Source of the DNA: Duganella rivi
GTDB taxonomy: Bacteria; Pseudomonadota; Gammaproteobacteria; Burkholderiales; Burkholderiaceae_D
Assembly (NCBI RefSeq): GCF_009857435.1
Contig: NZ_WWCK01000004.1
Coordinates: forward strand, 310,001-374,000
Direction of reading: 5' to 3'
Length of the DNA: 64,000 bases
The notes beneath the pieces are model-generated. The model saw only the letters and a program-made list of their open reading frames with translations. It was not told where the DNA came from and made no database searches. A program made the translations under genes and the position numbers. Shown here piece by piece: positions 8,531-17,741 of this stretch. Within the stretch, counting starts at the first letter, position 1. Each line of letters opens with the position of its first letter.

Positions 8531-9316
8531 TCAGCAGGACGCTTTCCCGCAACAGTAATCCGCCCATGCCTGCATCAGGGCAACGCGCTTGGCAAACAGG
8601 TCCCCGCGCTGATAGGCCGCCTCTACCCGGTCCGCTAACTGGTGGGCCAGCGCATGCTCGCAAACCTCGCGCGCAAAGTTATTGCCCGGCGCCTCTGCGC
8701 ACCAGTCGCGGAACGCGGAACGGAAGCCGTGAACCGTGATCGATGGCCGCCCCATGCGGCGCAGCACCGCCGTCCGACTCATGTCGGACAGTGGCTGGTT
8801 CTTTTGTCCCGGGAACAGCAGCCCCTCCTGCTGCGGGAGGCTGCACAGCAGTCCAGTCGCCGCGTCCGACAGCGGCACCCGGTGCTCTTTGCCCGCTCTC
8901 ATTCTGGCGGCCGGCACGATCCAGAGATGCCGCCCAAGACTGATTTCCTCCCAGCGTGCCCCGCGCACCTCGCCAGAGCGCGCCGCCGTCAGGATGGCAA
9001 ACTCGAGCGCCCGCGCTGAGGTGCCCTCGCGCCGGCGCAACTCGGCCATGAAGGCCGCCATCTCCGTCCACGGGAGCGCAGGGAAGTTCCTGACTGGCGC
9101 CACCTTGTTCGGATTGGCCAGAAGGAATTCCAGATGCCCGCGCCAGCGGGCCGGGTTCTCCCCCTGGCGCAACCTGCTCACGGTCGCCCAGTCAAGAATA
9201 CTTTCAATCCGCCCGCGCAGACGCGTGGCCGTTTCCGTTTTGATCGTCCAGATCGGTGCCAGTATCCTGACGATGTGATCCGTCTCGATCGCCGACACCT
9301 GCAGCGCACCGATCAC
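8531..9316 (-). pseudogene. Truncated P4-type tyrosine integrase between two tRNA-Ser genes
   Basis: About 261 residues are readable. They include the core-binding domain (ATRLRGRIESILDWA) and the catalytic domain with Arg in AARSGEVRGARW, HGFRSAFRDW (H-x-x-R), and the nucleophile Tyr in VEAAYQRGDLF. The DUF4102 arm-binding domain of about 130 residues expected at the N-terminus of P4-type integrases is absent, and no upstream frame supplies it. The catalytic residues survive, but without the arm domain the enzyme is probably inactive. The position directly downstream of a tRNA gene is typical of an integrated element; the rest of the element is gone. Confidence 0.85.
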
Positions 9317-9390
9317 CGGCGAGACATAGGTGGCAAGGGTACTTCACTGGACAGTAAAAACGCCGTTTCTCCTATGAGAAGGCCGAAATG

Positions 9391-9414
9391 AAAAAACCCG
9401 CCGAAGCGGGTTTT
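9391..9414 (-). terminator. Rho-independent terminator after tRNA-Ser copy 2
   Basis: AAAACCCGC pairs with GCGGGTTTT around a CGAA loop, followed on the minus strand by T-rich sequence. It lies 9 bp beyond the CCA end of the tRNA. Confidence 0.85.
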
Positions 9415-9422
9415 AGGTGTTA

Positions 9423-9515
9423 TGGCGGAGACGGTGGGATTCGAACCCACGATACAGGTTTTGCCCGTATGCTTCCTTAGCAGGGAAGTGCCTTCGGCCA
9501 CTCGGCCACGTCTCC
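9423..9515 (-). tRNA. tRNA-Ser(GCU), copy 2
   Basis: 93 nt with encoded CCA, acceptor stem GGAGACG/CGTCTCC, anticodon GCU in loop CTGCTAA and a long variable arm. Its placement next to lysC, and the integrase downstream of its 3' end, make it the more likely original chromosomal copy and attachment site. Confidence 0.96.
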
Positions 9516-9559
9516 TAGTCGATTGCTCAACTATGTCCGCCGTGAAGCAGACGACCGCC

Positions 9560-9588
9560 ATAGTATAGACCGTGACTCATTTGGTCAA
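9560..9588 (-). promoter_or_regulatory. Sigma-70 promoter of tRNA-Ser copy 2
   Basis: On the minus strand: -35 TTGACC (9583-9588), 17 bp spacer, -10 TACTAT (9560-9565). It matches the promoter of copy 1 in layout, and the leader GTCGATTGCTCAACT is shared (as AGTTGAGCAATCGAC on the transcript). Confidence 0.78.
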
Positions 9589-9616
9589 GGCAACTACAGC
9601 GGTTTTTTTGAAAAAA

Positions 9617-10864
9617 TTATGCCTTTTCCAATTCGAACGCTTTGTGCAGCGCGCGCACGGCCAGTTCCATGTATTTCTCGTCAATCAGCACGGAAATTTT
9701 GATTTCCGAAGTCGAGATCATCATGATGTTGATGCCCTCTTCCGACAAGGTACGGAACATCTGCGATGCCACGCCCACGTGCGAACGCATGCCCACGCCC
9801 ACCACCGAGATTTTCGACACTTTGGCGTCGCCAGTCACGCTGGCCGCGCCCAGGGCTTCCTTGGTGCTGTTCAGCACGTCCACGGCGCGCTGGTAGTCGT
9901 TGCGCGAGACGGTGAAGGTGAAGTCGGTTTTGCCGTCGACCGACTGATTCTGGATGATCATGTCGACTTCGATGTTGGCGTCGGCCACTGGGCCGAGGAT
10001 GTGGTAGGCCACGCCTGGACGGTCTGGCACGCCCAGCACGGTGATTTTGGCTTCATCGCGGTTGAACGCGATACCGGAGATGACTGCTTGTTCCATGTGT
10101 GTATCTTCCTCAAACGAGATCAGGGTGCCGGAGTTGGCTTCTTCTTCGATGTCCAGCATCGGGTCGGTCAGCGACGACAGAACGCGGGTCGGCACGCGGT
10201 AGTTACCGGCGAATTCAACCGAACGGGTCTGCAGCACTTTCGAGCCCAGCGACGCCAGTTCCAGCATTTCTTCAAAGGTGATCGCCTTCAGGCGGCGCGC
10301 TTCCGACACCACGCGCGGATCGGTCGTATAAACGCCGTCGACGTCGGTGAAGATCAGGCATTCATCAGCCTTCATCGCGGCGGCAATCGCCACGGCCGAG
10401 GTGTCCGAGCCGCCACGGCCCAGGGTGGTGATGTTGTCTTCGTCATCCACGCCCTGGAAGCCGGTGATGATGACGATTTTGCCGTCGTCGAGGTCGCGAT
10501 TGACTTTCTCGTTGTCGATCGACTGAATACGGGCCTTGGTGTAAGCGGAATCGGTTTTAATCGCGACTTGCCAGCCGGCGTAAGCGACGGCTTTCTTGCC
10601 AATCGCTTGCAGCGCCATCGACAGCAGGCCGACGGACACTTGTTCGCCGGTCGAGGCGATCATGTCCAGTTCGCGTGGATCTGGCTGGGCTTGAATTTCT
10701 TTGGCCAAGGCGATCAGGCGGTTGGTCTCGCCCGACATTGCCGACGGCACCACCACGATGCGGTGTCCGGCGTCATGCCACTTGGCGACACGCCGCGCGA
10801 CGTTCTTGATACGGTCCGTCGAACCCATCGACGTACCGCCATATTTGTGCACGATTAAAGCCAT
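9617..10864 (-). CDS. lysC: Aspartate kinase
   Basis: 415 residues starting at MALIVHKYGGTSMGSTDR; the ATG at 10864 is chosen because KYGG is near residue 7 in this family. The N-terminal kinase domain has KYGGTS and the VVVPSAMSGETNRL loop, with GGSDTSAVAIAAAM further on. Two ACT domains form the C-terminal third, the site of feedback control by lysine and/or threonine. It catalyses phosphorylation of aspartate, the first step to lysine, threonine, methionine and diaminopimelate, in the cytoplasm. It is the last gene of the cysS-alkA-accA-tilS-lysC run. Confidence 0.97.
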   Translation of the reverse strand: MALIVHKYGGTSMGSTDRIKNVARRVAKWHDAGHRIVVVPSAMSGETNRLIALAKEIQAQPDPRELDMIASTGEQVSVGLLSMALQAIGKKAVAYAGWQVAIKTDSAYTKARIQSIDNEKVNRDLDDGKIVIITGFQGVDDEDNITTLGRGGSDTSAVAIAAAMKADECLIFTDVDGVYTTDPRVVSEARRLKAITFEEMLELASLGSKVLQTRSVEFAGNYRVPTRVLSSLTDPMLDIEEEANSGTLISFEEDTHMEQAVISGIAFNRDEAKITVLGVPDRPGVAYHILGPVADANIEVDMIIQNQSVDGKTDFTFTVSRNDYQRAVDVLNSTKEALGAASVTGDAKVSKISVVGVGMRSHVGVASQMFRTLSEEGINIMMISTSEIKISVLIDEKYMELAVRALHKAFELEKA

Positions 10865-11008
10865 AACAGTGAGTTTTCCGCTCAAATAAAGGTAAATGGA
10901 ACCCTAAACTCTACCTGCCGCAGTGCAAAATAACAAGTCGAAAAACTCATAAAGTCATACCGAATAGACATATCTACATACAAAATTCGGCAGAAAGCGG
11001 CCTCATGT

Positions 11009-12412
11009 CTATACAGCTTGCCAGCGCAGCCGCACCCGCCCTGCCCCGCTGCTGACGTGCTGGCAATCCATGCCGATGCCGGCCGCAAACAGCAAGTCCT
11101 TGGCAGATTTAACTACTGGCAGGCGGCCGCGCTCCCATGCCGGGATGTTCAGCGCCTGGTAGTGGTATTTGACCGGACGCGTGGAACGGTTCGGCGCCAG
11201 CTTGAGTTTTTCGCCGCCGCGGCGGAATTCGATCAGCAGTTTTTGCGCGCGCAGCCAGTCGGGATCGAAGCCGTCGTCGGCTGGTTCAAAATGCAACACG
11301 CCGCCGTAGGCTGGGAAGGCCAGTTCGGTTTCACCGTTCCAGGTGAAATCGGTGCCGGGCTTGTCGTCGAACTGGTCTTCGCGCGTGCCTTCGAGGTCTG
11401 CCAGTTTCGGCGTCAGGTGCAGGCGGTCGCGGTAGCGGCGCACGTGGCAGTCCGGGTGCGTGACCAGCAGCTGGGCATCGTACTTGGCTTCCAGTAACTG
11501 GGTCAGCATTTCGGCCAGCCAGGCGGTGCTTGGCATGCTGTAGCCGCGCGTGGCGAACCAGTGGCGCAGCAGGTTGTAGCTGCGGTCTTGGCTCAGCGCG
11601 CGCAGCTTGCTGATGTCGATGTGGTCGCCGTCCAGCGTGGCGGCGAGGTCTTGTTCGGCCAGTTCGGTCAGCAGGCGGGTCGCCGATTGCGCGTGCTGTG
11701 CGCTGCGGGCGAAGCGTTCCTGGAAGCCGGGGAAGTGCTGCTCCAGCGCCGGCATCACCGTGTGGCGCAGCGCGTTGCGGGCGTAGCGCGGGTCGTCGTT
11801 GGATTCGTCGTGGATGTGGCTGATGTTGTGCTGGGCCACGTAGCTTTCCAGCTGCTTGCGCGAGACCGGCAGCAGCGGGCGCGCCATGACCAGGCTGGCG
11901 TTTTGCAGCAGGCTGGCTGCGGTGTTGGCGGCGTCCATGCCGGACAGGCCGGCCGGGCCGGAGCCGCGCAGCAGTTGCAGCAGGACGGTTTCGGCTTGGT
12001 CGTCCTGATGGTGGGCGGTTAGCAGTAGCGCGACGTTGTGCTCGGCGCATAGGGCGCCTAGGGCGGCGTAGCGGGCTTTGCGGGCGGCGGCTTCGGTGCC
12101 GGTTTTCTTGGCGTCTTGCAGCTGGATCCGGCGAGCCGCGAAGGTGATGCCGAGGGCTGCGCATTGCTGCTCGCAGTGGGCCAGCCAGGCGTCGGCGTTC
12201 GGACTGAGGCCGTGGTGGACGTGGAAGGCGTGCAAGGTGACGCCGTGGGCCTTGGCGTAGGCGTGGGCGAGGTGCAGCAGGGCCGACGAGTCCAGTCCGC
12301 CGCTTAGCGCGACGGCGATGCGCGCGATACCCCCGCGCGCAAGGGCGCTGGCGACGGCGCTGTTAAAGGTGGACTCGAGAGTGGGCTTCTGCTGCTTCAA
12401 TGGTGACTCCAA
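11009..12412 (-). CDS. tilS: tRNA(Ile)-lysidine synthetase
   Basis: 467 residues. The PP-loop motif SGGLDSSALLHLAH near residue 38 is the ATP-pyrophosphatase signature. The central and C-terminal TilS domains follow (RPLLPVSRKQLESYV; later EFRRGGEKLKLAPN). The enzyme converts C34 of tRNA-Ile(CAU) to lysidine so that it reads AUA, an essential step. The ATG at 12412 has TTTGGAG just upstream. It lies between accA and lysC on the same strand. Confidence 0.97.
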   Translation of the reverse strand: MESPLKQQKPTLESTFNSAVASALARGGIARIAVALSGGLDSSALLHLAHAYAKAHGVTLHAFHVHHGLSPNADAWLAHCEQQCAALGITFAARRIQLQDAKKTGTEAAARKARYAALGALCAEHNVALLLTAHHQDDQAETVLLQLLRGSGPAGLSGMDAANTAASLLQNASLVMARPLLPVSRKQLESYVAQHNISHIHDESNDDPRYARNALRHTVMPALEQHFPGFQERFARSAQHAQSATRLLTELAEQDLAATLDGDHIDISKLRALSQDRSYNLLRHWFATRGYSMPSTAWLAEMLTQLLEAKYDAQLLVTHPDCHVRRYRDRLHLTPKLADLEGTREDQFDDKPGTDFTWNGETELAFPAYGGVLHFEPADDGFDPDWLRAQKLLIEFRRGGEKLKLAPNRSTRPVKYHYQALNIPAWERGRLPVVKSAKDLLFAAGIGMDCQHVSSGAGRVRLRWQAV

Positions 12413-12416
12413 ATGC

Positions 12417-12441
12417 GAACCGGGAGCATCGCTCCCGGTTC
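12417..12441 (-). other. Perfect 11-bp hairpin in the tilS leader
   Basis: GAACCGGGAGC pairs exactly with GCTCCCGGTTC around a 3-nt loop, only 5 bp upstream of the tilS start and abutting its ribosome site. No T-run follows on the minus strand, so it is not a standard terminator. It may influence tilS translation or stabilise the accA transcript end. Confidence 0.6.
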
Positions 12442-12477
12442 TGTGTGATTTCTTTGCGCCTTAACCCTAGGCAAAAA

Positions 12478-12507
12478 GGGGTCTGACCCCGTACGGGGTC
12501 AGACCCC
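12478..12507. repeat. 30-bp perfect palindrome of the GGGGTCAG repeat family (element A)
   Basis: A perfect palindrome centred on GTAC: 13-bp arm GGGGTCTGACCCC, then GTAC, then GGGGTCAGACCCC. It lies between accA and tilS. It shares the GGGGTCAG core with the three other intergenic repeats in this window and is probably a REP-type element. Confidence 0.8.
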
Positions 12508-12549
12508 GGCTTGCGGTGAGCGGGTTCTTACTCACGGTGTGCGGGGTGG

Positions 12550-13524
12550 TTACTCCTGCGGCGTGGTTTCTTTGAACTTGCCGTAGCTCATCAGCTTCTC
12601 GTGACGGGCTTCCAGCAGGTCTTTGGTTTTCATGCCGTGGAACTGGCGCAGCGAGTCGGCCAGTGCGCGTTTCAGCAACGTCGCCATCTGCTTCGGATCG
12701 CGGTGTGCGCCGCCCAGCGGTTCGCTGACGATCTTGTCGATCAGGCCAATCGCTTTCAGACGGTGCGCGGTCAGGCCCAGCGCTTCCGCCGCATCCGCAG
12801 CGCGCTCCGAGGTCTTCCACAGGATCGATGCGCAGCCTTCCGGCGAGATCACCGAGTAGGTCGCGTATTGCAGCATCAGCACCGAGTCGGCCACGGCAAT
12901 CGCCAGCGCGCCGCCGGAACCACCTTCGCCGATGATGGTGGCGATCAGCGGCACTTTCAGTTCCGCCATCACGTACAGGTTGTGGCCGATCGCTTCCGAC
13001 TGGCCGCGCTCTTCCGCGTCGATGCCAGGGAAGGCGCCCGGCGTATCCACGAAGGTAAATACCGGAATACCAAACTTCTCAGCCAGTTTCATCAGGCGCA
13101 TCGCCTTGCGGTAGCCTTCCGGCTTCGGCATGCCGAAGTTGCGCATGGCGCGCTCTTTGGTGTCGCGGCCCTTCTGGTGGCCAATCACCATGCAAGCCTG
13201 GCCGTTGAAACGAGCTAGGCCGCCAACCACCGACAGGTCGTCCGCATAGGTGCGGTCGCCGTGCAGTTCGTGGAAGTCGGTGAAGATTTCGTTCACATAG
13301 TCCATGGTGTATGGACGTTGCGGGTGACGCGCAATTTGCGAAACTTGCCACGGCGTCAGCTTGGCGTAGATGTCTTTGGTCAGCTGCTGGCTTTTCTTTG
13401 CCAGACGGTCGATCTCCTCAGAGATGTCGACAGCGGAATCGTCTTGTACGAAGCGCAGTTCTTCGATTTTGCCGTCGAGTTCAGCAATAGGTTGCTCAAA
13501 ATTGAGGAAAGTCGTTTTGGTCAT
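12550..13524 (-). CDS. accA: Acetyl-CoA carboxylase carboxyltransferase, alpha subunit
   Basis: 324 residues, starting at [16 protein letters not shown] after GGAGG. The sequence is that of the AccA carboxyltransferase ([63 protein letters not shown]). With AccD it transfers the carboxyl group from biotin to acetyl-CoA, forming malonyl-CoA for fatty-acid synthesis in the cytoplasm. It is flanked by the alkA-like gene and tilS on the same strand. Confidence 0.98.
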   Translation of the reverse strand: MTKTTFLNFEQPIAELDGKIEELRFVQDDSAVDISEEIDRLAKKSQQLTKDIYAKLTPWQVSQIARHPQRPYTMDYVNEIFTDFHELHGDRTYADDLSVVGGLARFNGQACMVIGHQKGRDTKERAMRNFGMPKPEGYRKAMRLMKLAEKFGIPVFTFVDTPGAFPGIDAEERGQSEAIGHNLYVMAELKVPLIATIIGEGGSGGALAIAVADSVLMLQYATYSVISPEGCASILWKTSERAADAAEALGLTAHRLKAIGLIDKIVSEPLGGAHRDPKQMATLLKRALADSLRQFHGMKTKDLLEARHEKLMSYGKFKETTPQE

Positions 13525-13608
13525 TGTACCTCCGTGTTTGTTCTCAGCTGCGGCTTGTTTGCCCACTTTTGACGGGCACACAAATGCCTCGCGCAGCGAT
13601 TAGAGTAT

Positions 13609-14256
13609 CTATTCTACAGCAACCGGGTCGAGACTACGCCATAAATACCATGTGGCGACCGTGCGGTAGGGTTCCCAGTTGGCCGAAACCTCGCGCGCAT
13701 CGCTGCGCGAGACCGGTTCGCCGGAGAAGTAATTCTGGCTGATGCCCTGGATTAAACCGGGGTCGTCGAGCGGTAAAACATTCGGTCGGAGCAGATTAAA
13801 TATCAAAAACATCTCGGCTGTCCAGCGGCCGATGCCGCGAATCTGCGTCAATTCGGCGATCACCGCCTCGTCGTCCATTTGATCCCATTGGGCGGTGTGG
13901 ACGCGCTTGTTCTTGAAATGGTCGGCCAGATCGAGGATATATTCGGTCTTGCGCTTGGACAGGCCGCAGGCCGCCAACTGCTCGGCGCCGGCCTTGATGA
14001 TTTGCGCCGGCGTGCATTTCGGGCTGATGTCGAGCAGCTTTTTCCACGCCACGTCGGCCACCTTGGCGGTCACCTGCTGGCCGACAATGGAACGGGCCAA
14101 GGTCGTGAACGGATCGTGATGGCCGCGCAGGTGCAGGTCGCCAAACTGGGGGATCAGCTTGTTCATGATGCGGTCGCGCTTCATGAGCTCAAGCTTGGCC
14201 TCCTCCCAGTATGGCGGCACGCCGCCCACGGCCTCAATATCCTTGGCGATGACCAT
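13609..14256 (-). CDS. DNA-3-methyladenine glycosylase II-like (HhH-GPD family)
   Basis: 215 residues from ATG at 14256, 1 bp after the cysS stop, so translationally coupled to cysS. It has the helix-hairpin-helix of the HhH-GPD superfamily (LTQIRGIGRWTAEMFLIF) followed by the catalytic Asp region (LPLDDPGL). It lacks the N-terminal domain of E. coli AlkA and is closer to the short AlkA/Mag1 type. It excises alkylated purines in base-excision repair. Placement between cysS and accA is, as far as I recall, a common arrangement in Betaproteobacteria. Confidence 0.92.
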   Translation of the reverse strand: MVIAKDIEAVGGVPPYWEEAKLELMKRDRIMNKLIPQFGDLHLRGHHDPFTTLARSIVGQQVTAKVADVAWKKLLDISPKCTPAQIIKAGAEQLAACGLSKRKTEYILDLADHFKNKRVHTAQWDQMDDEAVIAELTQIRGIGRWTAEMFLIFNLLRPNVLPLDDPGLIQGISQNYFSGEPVSRSDAREVSANWEPYRTVATWYLWRSLDPVAVE

Positions 14257-14257
14257 G

Positions 14258-15646
14258 TTATGCGCGGCGCCAGTTGGTGGTGCCGTCGGGCTTGTCTTCG
14301 AGGATGATGCCCTGGGCCAGCAGGTCGGCGCGGATCTTGTCCGACTCGGCGAAGTTGCGGGCCTTCTTGGCTTCCGCGCGCTTGGCGATGGCTTCGTTGA
14401 TCGCGGCATCGTCGCCGCCCTCGCCGCCGACCGACGCTTGCAGGAACTGCTGCGGCGTGCGATCCAGCAGGCCGATCACGGCGGCCAAGCCTTTCAGTTG
14501 GCGCGCCAGTACCGGCGATTTCGACTTGTTCAACTCGGTGACCAGGTCGAACAGCGCGGCCACTGCCAGCGGCGTGTTGAAGTCATCGTCCATCGCCTCG
14601 GCGAAGCGGGCGGCGTGTTCTTCTTGCCAGTCCAGCGGCTGGCCGTCGCCTTCCACGCCGTCCAGCGCGGTGTACAGGCGGGTCAGTGCGCCGCGTGCGT
14701 CGTCGAGGTGGGCGTCCGAGTAATTCAGCGGGCTGCGGTAGTGGGCGCGCAGGATGAAGAAGCGCACCACTTCGGCGTCGTACTTTTTCAGCACGTCGCG
14801 GATGGTGAAGAAGTTGCCCAGCGATTTGGACATTTTCTCGTTATCCACGCGCACGAAGCCGTTGTGCACCCAGTAGTTGACCATCTGGTGGCCGAACGCG
14901 CCTTCCGACTGCGCGATTTCGTTTTCGTGGTGCGGGAACTGCAAGTCCGCGCCGCCGCCGTGGATGTCGAAATGCTCGCCGAGCAGCGCCGAGCACATGG
15001 CCGAGCACTCGATGTGCCAGCCCGGACGGCCCTTGCCCCATTTGGAATCCCACTTCACTTCTTCCGGCTCGGATTCTTTCGATGCTTTCCACAGCACGAA
15101 GTCGAGCGGATCGCGCTTGCCGGTGTTGACGTCCACGCGCTCGCCGGCGCGCAGGTCGTCCAGCGACTTGCCCGACAGTCGGCCATATTGCGGGAAATTG
15201 CGCACCGCGTAGTTGACGTCGCCGTCGTCGCTCTTGTAGGCCAGGTCTTTCGATTCCAGCTGCTCGATCAGCGCCAGCATTTGCGGCACATACTCGGTGG
15301 CGCGCGGCACCAGCGTTGGCGGCAGGATGCCGAGCGCGGTGGTGTCCTCGTCCATGTAGCGGGTAAAGCGGGTGGTCAGCTGCGAGATGGTCTCGCCGTT
15401 CTCGACCGCGCGCTTGATGATCTTGTCGTCGATGTCCGTGATGTTGCGGGCGTAGGTGACGTCGTAGCCGGAAGCCAGCAGCCAGCGGTACATGACGTCG
15501 AACGCCATCATCATGCGGGCGTGGCCGATGTGGCAGTAATCGTAGATGGTCATGCCGCAGACATACATGCGAACCTTGCCCGGTTCGATAGGTACGAATA
15601 CTTGCTTGTCACGCGCCAGCGTGTTGTAAATCTTTAAATTGCTCAT
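14258..15646 (-). CDS. cysS: Cysteinyl-tRNA synthetase
   Basis: 462 residues. Class I synthetase signatures are present: CHIGHAR (HIGH) near residue 38 and KMSKSLGN. The zinc-binding Cys in MYVCGMT and the WHIECSAM segment are conserved, as is the DALR-type C-terminal region. It charges tRNA-Cys. First gene of the minus-strand run ending at lysC. Confidence 0.98.
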   Translation of the reverse strand: MSNLKIYNTLARDKQVFVPIEPGKVRMYVCGMTIYDYCHIGHARMMMAFDVMYRWLLASGYDVTYARNITDIDDKIIKRAVENGETISQLTTRFTRYMDEDTTALGILPPTLVPRATEYVPQMLALIEQLESKDLAYKSDDGDVNYAVRNFPQYGRLSGKSLDDLRAGERVDVNTGKRDPLDFVLWKASKESEPEEVKWDSKWGKGRPGWHIECSAMCSALLGEHFDIHGGGADLQFPHHENEIAQSEGAFGHQMVNYWVHNGFVRVDNEKMSKSLGNFFTIRDVLKKYDAEVVRFFILRAHYRSPLNYSDAHLDDARGALTRLYTALDGVEGDGQPLDWQEEHAARFAEAMDDDFNTPLAVAALFDLVTELNKSKSPVLARQLKGLAAVIGLLDRTPQQFLQASVGGEGGDDAAINEAIAKRAEAKKARNFAESDKIRADLLAQGIILEDKPDGTTNWRRA

Positions 15647-15855
15647 CGGACTCTTGCGTTTGCTGGGCCCTCAGGCAATACGACGACCCGGCGCGGCGTA
15701 TGCGCCTGTCGTCATCGTGAGCCTGGGGAACCTTGGGAATGTTCTTGTTTCTACCTTCTAAGGGGTAGAATGGAACAAGTATAGCATTGATAAAAACAGC
15801 ATAGGCCTGATCTGTAACGGGATTTTGCCTATTCAACATTACGCAAAGGTGACCG
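15647..15855. promoter_or_regulatory. Divergent intergenic region between cysS and ppiA
   Basis: 209 bp holding divergent promoters. An imperfect hairpin lies at 15744-15779 (CTTGTT/AACAAG and TCTACC/GGTAGA stems). I cannot assign -35/-10 boxes with confidence. A weak purine-rich ribosome site (AAAGGTGA) precedes the ppiA ATG. Confidence 0.45.
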
Positions 15856-16443
15856 ATGTATCAAAAACTGATGACCGCCCTCGCCGGCCTGACGCTCTCC
15901 GCCGCTGTGCTGGCCGCGCCCGCACCCACCCAGGTTGAACTCAAGACCACGATGGGCGATATCGTGCTGGAACTGAACCGCGAGAAGGCGCCGAAGTCGG
16001 TCGACAACTTCATCAACTATGTGAAGTCTGGTTTCTACAAAGGCACGATTTTCCACCGCGTGATTGACGGCTTCATGATTCAGGGCGGCGGCTACGATGA
16101 AAAACTCAAAGGCAAGCCGGTCAACAAGCCGGTGCCGATCGAGTCGAATAACGGCCTCAGCAACGTGAAGTACTCGCTGGCGATGGCGCGCATGGGCGAT
16201 CCGAACTCGGCCACCTCGCAGTGGTTCATCAACGTCGAAGACAACACCCCGCTCGATTATCCGGGCCCGGACGGCTCCGGCGGCTACACCGTGTTCGGCA
16301 AGGTTGTGAAGGGTTTCGAAACCGTCGACAAGATCAAGGGCGTGCTGGTGGACGACAAAGGCATCTTCCAAAACATCCCGGTGATTCCGATCACCGTGAA
16401 GTCGGCAACGATTTTGAAGACACCGATCCAGCCAAAACAGTAA
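15856..16443 (+). CDS. ppiA: Periplasmic peptidyl-prolyl cis-trans isomerase A (cyclophilin)
   Basis: 195 residues with a signal peptide (residues 1-21, ending VLA-AP). The cyclophilin fold follows, with FHRVIDGFMIQGGGY carrying the catalytic Arg and active-site Phe/Met/Gln, then SLAMARMGDPNSATSQWFIN. It accelerates proline isomerisation during folding of exported proteins. It is 44 bp upstream of the cytoplasmic paralogue ppiB. Confidence 0.95.
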   Translation: MYQKLMTALAGLTLSAAVLAAPAPTQVELKTTMGDIVLELNREKAPKSVDNFINYVKSGFYKGTIFHRVIDGFMIQGGGYDEKLKGKPVNKPVPIESNNGLSNVKYSLAMARMGDPNSATSQWFINVEDNTPLDYPGPDGSGGYTVFGKVVKGFETVDKIKGVLVDDKGIFQNIPVIPITVKSATILKTPIQPKQ

Positions 16444-16487
16444 AATAGCGGCCTTGCCGTATTCCTCAACCAATTCAGGATAACAAA

Positions 16488-16982
16488 ATGACCAAAGTAA
16501 TCATCAAAACCAACCTGGGCACCATGACCGCCGAACTGGACGCGGAAAAAGCGCCGAAGACCGTTGCCAACTTCCTGGCCTACATGGAAGCCGGCCACTA
16601 CACCAACACCATCTTCCACCGCGTGATCGACGGCTTCATGATCCAGGGCGGCGGTTTCGAGCCAGGCATGAAACAAAAGCCAGCCGACACCACCGTGGAA
16701 AACGAAGCCAAGAACGGCCTGAAAAACGATACCTACACCCTGGCCATGGCCCGCACCTCGGCGCCGCACTCGGCTTCGGCACAGTTCTTCATCAACGTGA
16801 AAAACAACTCCTTCCTGGACTACCCAGGCCAGGACGGCTGGGGCTACGCCGTGTTCGGCAAAGTGGTCGAAGGCACCGACGTTGTGGACGCCATCAAGAA
16901 AGTCAAAACCACCCGCAGCGGCATGTTCGCTGACGTGCCGGCGGAAGACGTGATCATCGAAAGCATCGAACTGGCTGCTTAA
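16488..16982 (+). CDS. ppiB: Cytoplasmic peptidyl-prolyl cis-trans isomerase B (cyclophilin)
   Basis: 164 residues, the standard PpiB length, no signal peptide. FHRVIDGFMIQGGGF carries the catalytic Arg, and TLAMARTSAPHSASAQFFINV the rest of the active site. It follows its periplasmic paralogue ppiA and precedes lpxH by 3 bp, suggesting co-transcription. Confidence 0.97.
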   Translation: MTKVIIKTNLGTMTAELDAEKAPKTVANFLAYMEAGHYTNTIFHRVIDGFMIQGGGFEPGMKQKPADTTVENEAKNGLKNDTYTLAMARTSAPHSASAQFFINVKNNSFLDYPGQDGWGYAVFGKVVEGTDVVDAIKKVKTTRSGMFADVPAEDVIIESIELAA

Positions 16983-16985
16983 TTT

Positions 16986-17741
16986 ATGACTGCTGTCTGC
17001 GCGCTGTTCATCTCCGATCTGCATTTGCAGCCTGCGCATCCTGCAACCAGCAAGGCGTTCTTCGACTTCCTGGAGCGGCATGCGCGGCACGCGCAGCAAC
17101 TGTATCTGCTCGGCGACTTGTTCGAGTACTGGGCCGGTGATGACGACATCACCGATCCCTATCATGCCGAGATCGTGGCGGCGCTGCGCGCTGTCAGCGA
17201 TGCGGGCGTGGTGATCTACTGGATCGCCGGCAACCGCGATTTCCTCGTCGGCGCGCGCTTTGCCGAAGCGGCCAACGTGATCCTGCTGCCGGAAACCTGG
17301 GTCGCCGAGATCGGCGGCCACAAGGTCGTGGTGCTGCACGGCGATGCCCAATGCACCCAGGACACCAAGTACATGGAATTCCGCGCCATGGTGCGGCAGC
17401 CTGCGTGGCAGGCGCAATTCACCGCCATGCCGCTGGCGCAGCGCAAAGCCATCATCGCCGGCCTGCGCGCCGACAGCCGCAAGGAACAAAGCGGCAAATC
17501 CTACGACATCATGGACGTGACGCCGCAAGCGATTAGCGACGTGTTCGCCGAGACCGGCGCCGAGGTGATGATCCACGGCCATACCCACCGCCCTGCCCTG
17601 CACCACGTTGATGGCAAGCGCCGCTACGTGCTGCCCGACTGGGAGCCGGAAGCGGCACCGCCGCGCGGCGGCTGGATCGCCATCACCGACGACGGCGCCA
17701 TCACGCGCTACGACCTCAACGGCGCAGCCATCAACGCATGA
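16986..17741 (+). CDS. lpxH: UDP-2,3-diacylglucosamine diphosphatase
   Basis: 251 residues with all calcineurin-like phosphoesterase metal motifs: ISDLHLQ (D, H), GDLFEYW, GNRDFLVG, HGDA and HGHTHRP. LpxH hydrolyses UDP-2,3-diacylglucosamine to lipid X in lipid A synthesis, peripherally on the inner membrane. The ppiB-lpxH order is common in Betaproteobacteria. The next gene overlaps its stop by 4 bp. Confidence 0.95.
   Translation: MTAVCALFISDLHLQPAHPATSKAFFDFLERHARHAQQLYLLGDLFEYWAGDDDITDPYHAEIVAALRAVSDAGVVIYWIAGNRDFLVGARFAEAANVILLPETWVAEIGGHKVVVLHGDAQCTQDTKYMEFRAMVRQPAWQAQFTAMPLAQRKAIIAGLRADSRKEQSGKSYDIMDVTPQAISDVFAETGAEVMIHGHTHRPALHHVDGKRRYVLPDWEPEAAPPRGGWIAITDDGAITRYDLNGAAINA

Noticed and set aside
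12478..12507. Considered as a transcription-factor operator
   Set aside because: The palindrome matches the dispersed repeat family and lies between same-strand genes with no promoter boxes.
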